From NCBI GenBank assembly GCA_934456315.1, contig CAKSHG010000167.1, forward strand, positions 1 through 5,083: a DNA stretch of 5,083 nucleotides, written 5' to 3'. This DNA comes from an uncultured Oscillospiraceae bacterium (GTDB lineage: Bacteria > Bacillota > Clostridia > Oscillospirales > Ruminococcaceae). Position numbers and translations under genes: made by a program. Below the pieces are notes generated by a model. The model made no database searches. It saw only the letters and a list, made by a program, of their open reading frames with translations, and was not told the origin of the DNA. Below are positions 1 to 3,984 of this stretch, piece by piece; position 1 is the first letter of the stretch, and every line of letters starts with the position of its first letter.

Positions 1-77
1 CTTCCCCGCAGTACTGCAAGACACGAGTGCGATACTGCGCTTTGAAAATGAAAGCTGCGGACTTCCGCAGTGCGTAC
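1..77 (-). promoter_or_regulatory. Structured 5' leader of a leftward transcript leaving the window
   Basis: Read on the minus strand downstream of the promoter at 84-112, this segment can fold into two hairpins. One has a perfect 6-bp stem (55-60 with 65-70, four-base loop). The other has a 7-bp stem (7-13 with 33-39) and a 19-base loop that contains a small inner hairpin. The motif CGCAGT occurs at 7-12 and again at 66-71, and either copy can pair with ACTGCG at 34-39, so alternative folds are possible. No start codon leads to an open reading frame here on the minus strand. I do not recognise it as tRNA, 5S rRNA, SRP RNA, tmRNA or RNase P RNA. It could be an mRNA leader or the start of a non-coding RNA. 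Confidence 0.35.
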
Positions 78-83
78 AAAATT

Positions 84-112
84 ATTTTACCATAAAACGC
101 CGGGTTTTACAA
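84..112 (-). promoter_or_regulatory. Sigma-A type promoter firing leftward off the window
   Basis: On the minus strand there is a -35 box TTGTAA (112-107), a 17-base spacer and a -10 box TAAAAT (89-84). The spacer ends in TGG, so the -10 box also has the TGn extension. Transcription would start near position 77. The promoter lies just after the lipoprotein gene's terminator, as expected for the start of the next leftward unit. The -35 box matches the consensus at only four of six bases, so the call rests mainly on the -10 box, the spacing and the context. Confidence 0.5.
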
Positions 113-165
113 GGGGGCAGGGGGAAGAAAATCCGAAAATATCTTTCCGGCTGTCTTTTTTGCAG

Positions 166-206
166 AAAAACCGCCGGAAACGCAGCTTTTCACGCTTTCC
201 GGCGGT
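166..206 (-). terminator. Rho-independent terminator of the lipoprotein gene
   Basis: A perfect 11-bp inverted repeat pairs 170-180 with 196-206 around a 15-base loop. On the minus strand its 3' side runs straight into a T run (170-166). It begins 20 bases beyond the lipoprotein stop codon. There is no T run on the plus-strand side, so it works leftward only. Confidence 0.88.
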
Positions 207-225
207 ATTATATATCAGAGCGCCC

Positions 226-972
226 TTAGCCTTCGGAGGCTTCCGGCTTCTCGCCTTTTTTGTATATCTCGTCCACAGGATTCGCGACGTCGTAGACGTT
301 GTTGATATCGGTGACGTCGATGCGCATATTGAAGTCCATCACTTCTCCGGCGGAGGTCACTACTGTGCCGTCCTCGGTGAAGCTCACCGGATATCCCTGC
401 TGGTCTATCTCAAGCGTTGTGGTGAGTTCCTCGAAGCTCTGGATATCCTCCTGCACGCCTGGCATGGATTCGGAATTCAGCTTCTCCGGGTCGTAGGTGT
501 AGGTGAGGGAGGTGGGACCGTCGTCGCTCTCGATTATCCCGGCGTCACTGACTGCCTCCCCGGCGAGGAAGAATAATCTTCCCTCGGCGTAGGGATAGCG
601 GTAGCCGCGGTTGTACACGTTGTAGATGTAGCTGTCGTCGGACGAGCTTATCACGTTCCATTTTTCGTCGTCGGCGTACTTATAGAAGAACTCCGCTCCG
701 TCGCTGTACGCCTGCTGTTCCTCGCCCTGCCAGCTTGTCCAGCAGCTGAACACCATCTCGTCGTTCACGTTGAAATAGAAGCTGAACCGCATTATTTCCT
801 CGCCGGTCGAGATATCCGTCATGGTGACGCGGGCGCTGTCAACGTTCTGGTACTTATCCCGGGCTGCGGTGAACCTGTCGTAGTACGCCGGAAGCTTTGC
901 GGAGCAGCCGGAGCTGAACGCTGCCGAAACGATGGAAACAGCGGCAAGCGCCGCAGCAATAGTCTTTTTCAT
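226..972 (-). CDS. Secreted lipoprotein of unknown function
   Basis: A 248-residue protein with a lipoprotein signal peptide: lysines at 2-3, an alanine-rich hydrophobic core at about 5-19, and a lipobox ending SSGC with the acylated cysteine at 23. Serine at -3 of the lipobox is less usual than leucine but acceptable. The mature part has no membrane segment and is acidic and rich in Tyr, Asp and Glu. Alternating strand-like stretches (for example MRFSFYFNV, LTYTYDP, TTTLEIDQQGYPVSFTEDG) suggest a half-barrel fold like the LolA/LppX/DUF6612-type lipoproteins. That is a resemblance, not an identification. It would be anchored to the outer face of the cytoplasmic membrane. The start is supported by GGAGG at 981-977, four bases before the ATG, a slightly short spacing. 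No convincing promoter is visible upstream, so it may depend on read-through from HPr or on a weak promoter overlapping the inverted repeat at 994-1008. Confidence 0.88.
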   Translation of the reverse strand: MKKTIAAALAAVSIVSAAFSSGCSAKLPAYYDRFTAARDKYQNVDSARVTMTDISTGEEIMRFSFYFNVNDEMVFSCWTSWQGEEQQAYSDGAEFFYKYADDEKWNVISSSDDSYIYNVYNRGYRYPYAEGRLFFLAGEAVSDAGIIESDDGPTSLTYTYDPEKLNSESMPGVQEDIQSFEELTTTLEIDQQGYPVSFTEDGTVVTSAGEVMDFNMRIDVTDINNVYDVANPVDEIYKKGEKPEASEG

Positions 973-982
973 AATTCCTCCG
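973..982 (-). promoter_or_regulatory. Ribosome binding site of the lipoprotein gene
   Basis: GGAGG (981-977) lies four bases before the ATG at 972. The spacing is short, but no competing in-frame start lies nearby and the signal peptide begins at this methionine. Confidence 0.75.
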
Positions 983-993
983 AATATTGCGCG

Positions 994-1008
994 TGTAAAC
1001 GATTTACA
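994..1008. promoter_or_regulatory. Inverted repeat TGTAAA-CGA-TTTACA, possible operator
   Basis: A perfect 6-bp inverted repeat with a 3-base centre lies 22 bases upstream of the lipoprotein start codon, between it and the HPr terminator. Its halves resemble a CcpA catabolite-responsive element (TGNAANCG...CA), but there is one extra base, so the distal CA is out of register with the 14-bp consensus. It could be an operator for a LacI-family or other dimeric repressor. The RNA hairpin it would form is too short and AT-rich to be a terminator. Confidence 0.4.
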
Positions 1009-1014
1009 TCAACT

Positions 1015-1054
1015 AAACAAATCAGGGCAGAAACCGTCTTGACGGATCCTGCCC
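1015..1054 (-). terminator. Probable terminator of the HPr gene
   Basis: GGGCAG (1025-1030) pairs with CTGCCC (1049-1054). After a small internal loop, CCGT (1034-1037) pairs with ACGG (1042-1045), giving a long GC-rich hairpin. On the minus strand it is followed by an imperfect T-rich tail (1024-1015, TGATTTGTTT). On the plus strand the downstream bases are not T-rich. The interrupted T tract suggests incomplete termination, which could allow read-through into the lipoprotein gene. Confidence 0.65.
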
Positions 1055-1109
1055 CTAAATCCTGAATTATTTGCAGCGAAAACCGCCGCTTATATCTTCC
1101 GAGGTGGAA

Positions 1110-1373
1110 TTACTCGGAGAAACCGCTCTCTACGAGCTTAACGAGGCCGTCAACAGCGAGCTGCTCGTCGCTGCCGTCAGCGATGATGCGGATCTTGGCG
1201 CCGCCAACGATACCGAGGGAGAGGATACCGAGCAGGGACTTAGCGTTTACTCTGCGCTCTTCCTTCTCTACCCAGATAGAGGACTTGTACTCGTTAGCCT
1301 TCTGGATAAAGAATGTAGCGGGTCTTGCGTGAAGACCGACCTGGTTCTTTACTTCAACGTCTTTCATGCACAT
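1110..1373 (-). CDS. ptsH: HPr phosphocarrier protein
   Basis: An 87-residue protein, the normal HPr length (about 85-90). In the phosphotransferase system HPr carries phosphate from enzyme I to the sugar-specific EIIA proteins through an active-site histidine. Here that is His15 in GLHARPA (13-19). Ser46 in NAKSLLGILSLGI (43-55) is the site that HPr kinase/phosphorylase modifies in Firmicutes, making HPr-Ser-P the co-repressor of CcpA. Having both residues argues for true HPr and against Crh, which lacks the histidine. The stretch WVEKEERR before the Ser46 loop is a form I associate with clostridial HPr proteins. The first methionine is preferred over Met3 because AGGAGG (1388-1383) lies nine bases before it and this puts His15 and Ser46 at their canonical numbers. 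The gene stands alone, without ptsI beside it, which suggests a regulatory role at least as much as a transport one. The symbol is by homology; clostridial genomes may carry more than one HPr-like gene. Confidence 0.96.
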   Translation of the reverse strand: MCMKDVEVKNQVGLHARPATFFIQKANEYKSSIWVEKEERRVNAKSLLGILSLGIVGGAKIRIIADGSDEQLAVDGLVKLVESGFSE

Positions 1374-1382
1374 AGTTTAAAA

Positions 1383-1388
1383 CCTCCT
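1383..1388 (-). promoter_or_regulatory. Ribosome binding site of HPr, decides the start
   Basis: A perfect AGGAGG on the minus strand, nine bases from the ATG at 1373 and 15 from the alternative ATG at 1367. It favours the longer protein. Confidence 0.9.
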
Positions 1389-1512
1389 AAAAAATAGTTC
1401 TGCCGTAATGCCGGAAGTGAACTTCCGTTGTATTTTCTTTCTTTGTTCTGCACTGCCTTTATCTGCACTGCGGAGGGGGACGCAGCTCTTTGCTGTCTTT
1501 CCCTTAACTCTT
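1389..1512 (-). promoter_or_regulatory. Long 5' leader of HPr with hairpins and a direct repeat
   Basis: From the inferred start near 1512 to the ribosome binding site, the HPr mRNA would carry over 120 untranslated bases. The segment has a 6-7 bp hairpin at 1412-1427 (CGGAAG/CTTCCG), a weaker 5-bp hairpin (1468-1472 with 1481-1485), and the 9-base direct repeat TCTGCACTG (plus-strand reading) at 1447-1455 and 1462-1470. No known riboswitch class is recognisable and there is no terminator-like hairpin plus T run, so regulation by this leader is only a possibility. Confidence 0.35.
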
Positions 1513-1518
1513 GGTTAT

Positions 1519-1547
1519 AGTATATCCAAAAAAGAATCTGCCGTCAA
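1519..1547 (-). promoter_or_regulatory. Strong sigma-A promoter of HPr
   Basis: On the minus strand: -35 box TTGACG (1547-1542), exactly 17 bases of spacer, and -10 box TATACT (1524-1519). Each hexamer matches the consensus at five of six bases. The expected start is near 1512, giving an untranslated leader of about 140 bases before the HPr ATG. Confidence 0.88.
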
Positions 1548-1850
1548 CAGAAAAATCGAAATTTAACACTTTTAACGCCGAATTTCAGTTTTTTGCAGAA
1601 TAAATCAAATTCATTTTACCCTGTGATTGTTTATATTACACAAAAAACTTTCAACAAAATAATCAACATAAACATGAGTTTTCAACTGATTGCAGGATTT
1701 CTGCATAATTACAGGGTTTTCCGGCAGCATATCCGGGACTTCGGGGTCTGGAACCGCGATCCGGTTTATGTACATTTTACACAAAATTCACCCGAAAATA
1801 CTCTGCCACCAATTTTTTGCTAATTTTCACACAGCACGCGGCGATTAATA
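1548..1850. other. AT-rich non-coding spacer between divergent promoters
   Basis: About 300 bases lie between the two -35 boxes. I find no gene here. An open frame on the plus strand (1593-1823) starts with TTG, has no Shine-Dalgarno sequence and resembles nothing I know. A small hairpin (TGCAG/CTGCA, 1691-1705) and a more GC-rich island at about 1710-1765 with three CCGG sites stand out from the AT-rich background. One exact TTWTNCACA match (1775-1783) and near matches (1634-1642, 1824-1833) are best seen as chance in AT-rich DNA. Confidence 0.6.
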
Positions 1851-1879
1851 TTGAAATCCGTCACGGAATGTGGTATACT
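1851..1879 (+). promoter_or_regulatory. Sigma-A promoter of the RING/glycosyltransferase operon
   Basis: -35 box TTGAAA (1851-1856), a 17-base spacer and -10 box TATACT (1874-1879), preceded by TGG, which gives an extended -10 (TGn). The expected start is near 1886, leaving a leader of about 84 bases before the ATG at 1970. The next two genes follow closely with no terminator, so this promoter probably drives all three. Confidence 0.85.
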
Positions 1880-1888
1880 ATAAAATGT

Positions 1889-1898
1889 ATATGCATAT
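1889..1898. repeat. Perfect palindrome ATATGCATAT just past the transcription start
   Basis: A ten-base perfect palindrome located three or so bases downstream of the inferred transcription start. The position would suit an operator. It is short and AT-rich, so it may be chance. Confidence 0.35.
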
Positions 1899-1919
1899 CC
1901 AGAATAACGATTTACACAT

Positions 1920-1948
1920 ATATAAATATACAAATATAAATATACAAA
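1920..1948 (+). repeat. Perfect 14-bp tandem repeat in the operon leader
   Basis: The unit ATATAAATATACAA occurs twice without mismatch, at 1920-1933 and 1934-1947, followed by one further matching base. It lies in the untranslated leader, ending nine bases before the Shine-Dalgarno-like GAAAGGA (1957-1963). The RNA would be unstructured and A/U-rich, which could help ribosome binding. The repeat could also vary in copy number by slippage. Confidence 0.8.
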
Positions 1949-1969
1949 GCGTATCAGAAAGGACAATAA

Positions 1970-2926
1970 ATGACAAGATTTGAAAATAAGCTATGCCCGG
2001 TCTGCCGCAAGCCTTTCACCGCTGACGACGACATAGTGGTCTGCCCGGTCTGCGGAACTCCGCACCACCGAGCCTGCTACAATGCAAAGGGCGGCTGCGG
2101 CGTGGAGGACGCGCACGCTTCCGGATTCGTGTGGGAGGGGCACCTCCCGGGCGAGGAGCCGGAGCAGCCCGCAGAGAGCGCCGTCCAGGACGGCAGCGTT
2201 GAACCGGGGGAATACAGCGGCGCTGACAGCGACGGATTCGGCGGCGAGCACCACGCGGATTATCCCGGCGGTACTCCCGGAGGATTCAGCGCCTACGGTC
2301 CCAACGGCGAGCCGATAGATATCCAGGATTTCCTGGAACAGATCAACCGCCAGACGATGGACGAAACCCGCGGCGAGGACGGCGTCAGCGCAAAGGAGCT
2401 TTCCTGCTACGTCGGGAAGTCGGTGATGCACTATTCCCAGGCATTCGCGGCGTTCCGCGCGCCCGCTGCTCCCGGTCAGAGGAAGCGCAGGGCGTTCTTC
2501 AACCTCTGCGCGGGGCTTTTTACGCCGGTGCACCAGTTCTACCGCAAGCTTGACGGAATGGGTATAATCCTCGTGCTGATGGAGCTTGCGTATTATGTCC
2601 CTACGCTGCTTTCGGTTGCGGGGACGCTAAGCGCATCTGTTATCGGGGCTATACAGCTTGTGACGAGCGGGCTGTACTTTGTGGCTAAGGTGCTGCTGTG
2701 CATGTTCGGGGATTACATCTACTACAGGCACTGCGTGAACCGCATAAAGGAGATCCGTGCGCGCTACGACGACGGCAGGGCGGAGGGTTACTACGAAGCC
2801 CTTAACGAAAAGGGCAGCCCGTCATGGCTGCGCGCTATCATCGCGATACTTGCAGTCTACCTGCTCCAGTCGGTGCTCCTGCTGTACTTCGTGCGCATGA
2901 GTGCAGGCGCTGGCACGCTCATCTGA
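1970..2926 (+). CDS. Membrane protein with N-terminal RING-like zinc finger and DUF2628-like C-terminus
   Basis: A 318-residue protein in three parts. Residues 9-43 form a cysteine/histidine cluster: C9-x2-C12, C25-x2-C28, H33-x2-C36 and C43. This matches the prokaryotic RING finger family 1 pattern (CPVCRKPF...CPVCGTPHHRACY) and should bind one or two zinc ions. Residues about 45-180 are a low-complexity Gly/Glu/Asp/Pro linker followed by a polar stretch. From about 173 the pattern RAFFNLCAGLFTPVHQFYRKLDGMG, two hydrophobic segments (about 198-219 and 225-247), the GDYIYYRHCVNRIKEI motif and a last helix (about 286-308) resemble DUF2628-type membrane proteins. The finger would face the cytoplasm. 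The start is supported by GAAAGGA six bases before the ATG. It is the first gene of the operon, 53 bases from the glycosyltransferase start. Its function is unknown: bacterial RING-like fingers are usually protein-binding modules, and I have no evidence of ubiquitin-ligase activity. Confidence 0.9.
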   Translation: MTRFENKLCPVCRKPFTADDDIVVCPVCGTPHHRACYNAKGGCGVEDAHASGFVWEGHLPGEEPEQPAESAVQDGSVEPGEYSGADSDGFGGEHHADYPGGTPGGFSAYGPNGEPIDIQDFLEQINRQTMDETRGEDGVSAKELSCYVGKSVMHYSQAFAAFRAPAAPGQRKRRAFFNLCAGLFTPVHQFYRKLDGMGIILVLMELAYYVPTLLSVAGTLSASVIGAIQLVTSGLYFVAKVLLCMFGDYIYYRHCVNRIKEIRARYDDGRAEGYYEALNEKGSPSWLRAIIAILAVYLLQSVLLLYFVRMSAGAGTLI

Positions 2927-2963
2927 GAAACCGCCCTGTCGGGCTGAAAAATAACAAAACCAA

Positions 2964-2970
2964 AAGGAAG
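2964..2970 (+). promoter_or_regulatory. Ribosome binding site that fixes the glycosyltransferase start
   Basis: AAGGAAG lies nine bases before the ATG at 2980, which is followed directly by the conserved GT2 N-terminus. This supports 2980 over an upstream in-frame ATG at 2824, which would overlap the preceding gene by 103 bases. Confidence 0.75.
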
Positions 2971-2979
2971 AACAACAAT

Positions 2980-3984
2980 ATGAAACTGATAATCCAGATA
3001 CCCTGCTATAACGAGGCAGAAACACTTGATGTAACTATCCGCGACCTCCCGCGCCACATCGACGGCATAGATGAGATAGAGTACCTCATCATCAACGACG
3101 GCTCCACTGACCGCACGGTCGAGCGCGCAAAGGAACTGGGCGTACACCACATCGTGAGCTTCGTGCACAACCGCGGACTTGCAAAGGGATTCATGGCGGG
3201 AATCGACGCCTGCCTGCGCCTTGGCGCCGACATCATCGTAAACACCGATGCGGATAACCAGTACGCCGGCGCGGACATCGAAAAGCTCGTCCGCCCGCTG
3301 CTGGAGGGCAAGGCTACCATGGTCATCGGCAACCGCCGCACTGACTCAATCGAGCACTTCTCCCCGCTGAAGAAGAAGCTCCAGAAGCTCGGCAGCGGCG
3401 TCGTCAGAAAGGCGAGCGGCACCGACGTAGTGGACACCACCAGCGGATTCCGCAGCTACACAAGAGAAGCCGCTCTGCGCCTTAATGTGCTTTCCGACTA
3501 CACCTACACGCTTGAAACGATAATCACCGCCGGCGCAGACCGCACGAAGATAATGTCGGTCGATATCAACACCAATCCGGAGCTGCGCAAGAGTCGCCTG
3601 TTCAAGTCCATGTGGGGCTACATCAAGCGCTCCAGCGGCACCATTATCCGCAACTACGTAATGAGAAAGCCGCTCAAGACTTTCCTCGGCATCGCTGCGG
3701 TGTTCGTGCTTGCGGCGCTGGTGCTTGCGGTACGGTTCATTGTTTACGCGTGCCTGGGCGAGGGCAGCGGACATATCCAGTCGCTGGTGCTGATGGCTGT
3801 GCTGGCTATCGTGGGATTCCAGATAGGTATCTTCGGGCTGGTCGCGGACGCTATCTCCGGCTGCCGCAAGGTCATGGACGAAACGCTGTTCCATGTAAAG
3901 CGCATAGAGTACAACAACACCAACTCGAACTACTCTAACTACAATCTTTGCAGCTACACCAAAGAGGAAATCAACAAGAAATGA
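2980..3984 (+). CDS. Family 2 glycosyltransferase, DPM1/GtrB type, with two C-terminal membrane helices
   Basis: A 334-residue protein that probably transfers a sugar from a nucleotide donor to a polyprenyl phosphate on the inner face of the membrane. The GT-A domain is complete: PCYNEAETL (8-16), NDGSTD (39-44), the metal-binding DAD with NQY behind it (90-95), TTSGFRSY (153-160), and the NTNPELRKSRLFKS motif (197-210) typical of the dolichyl-phosphate mannose synthase-like branch. Two hydrophobic helices follow (about 236-256 and 264-286), as in bacterial GtrB proteins, then a cytoplasmic tail rich in Asn, Tyr and Ser (NNTNSNYSNYN). The sugar cannot be read from sequence. The start at 2980 is chosen because the conserved fold begins there with a good ribosome binding site. 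The 52 extra upstream residues are not GT2-like. The stop overlaps the next gene's start (ATGA), implying translational coupling with a membrane protein that could use the lipid-linked sugar. Confidence 0.93.
   Translation: MKLIIQIPCYNEAETLDVTIRDLPRHIDGIDEIEYLIINDGSTDRTVERAKELGVHHIVSFVHNRGLAKGFMAGIDACLRLGADIIVNTDADNQYAGADIEKLVRPLLEGKATMVIGNRRTDSIEHFSPLKKKLQKLGSGVVRKASGTDVVDTTSGFRSYTREAALRLNVLSDYTYTLETIITAGADRTKIMSVDINTNPELRKSRLFKSMWGYIKRSSGTIIRNYVMRKPLKTFLGIAAVFVLAALVLAVRFIVYACLGEGSGHIQSLVLMAVLAIVGFQIGIFGLVADAISGCRKVMDETLFHVKRIEYNNTNSNYSNYNLCSYTKEEINKK

Noticed and set aside
2..231. Plus-strand frame open from the left edge, possible end of a gene
   Set aside because: It runs through the leftward promoter and the strong terminator hairpin, has no recognisable protein features, and is short enough to be chance.
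70..576. 168-codon plus-strand open frame across the lipoprotein gene and its terminator
   Set aside because: It runs antisense through a good terminator and the C-terminal half of a lipoprotein with a signal peptide and ribosome binding site.
1593..1823. Open frame of 76 codons on the plus strand in the divergent spacer
   Set aside because: It begins with TTG and has no Shine-Dalgarno sequence. The internal ATG at 1673 also lacks one, and the product resembles nothing known to me.
1634..1918. DnaA-box-like sequences (exact TTWTNCACA at 1775-1783; near matches at 1634-1642 and 1910-1918)
   Set aside because: There is only one exact match to a degenerate motif in AT-rich DNA and no dnaA/dnaN neighbour. 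This is not good evidence for an origin.
1991..2533. 180-codon minus-strand open frame across the RING-like gene
   Set aside because: It is a shadow of the plus-strand gene, whose zinc-ligand spacing and membrane pattern are clear. Its product is low-complexity Ala/Arg/Val.
2933..2944. Small hairpin GCCC-TGTC-GGGC between the RING-like gene and the glycosyltransferase
   Set aside because: The stem is only 4 bp and no T run follows (the downstream bases are A-rich), so it is not a terminator and does not break the operon.
2824..2979. Upstream in-frame ATG that would lengthen the glycosyltransferase by 52 residues
   Set aside because: The extension overlaps the preceding gene by 103 bases and is not GT2-like. 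The ATG at 2980 has its own ribosome binding site.
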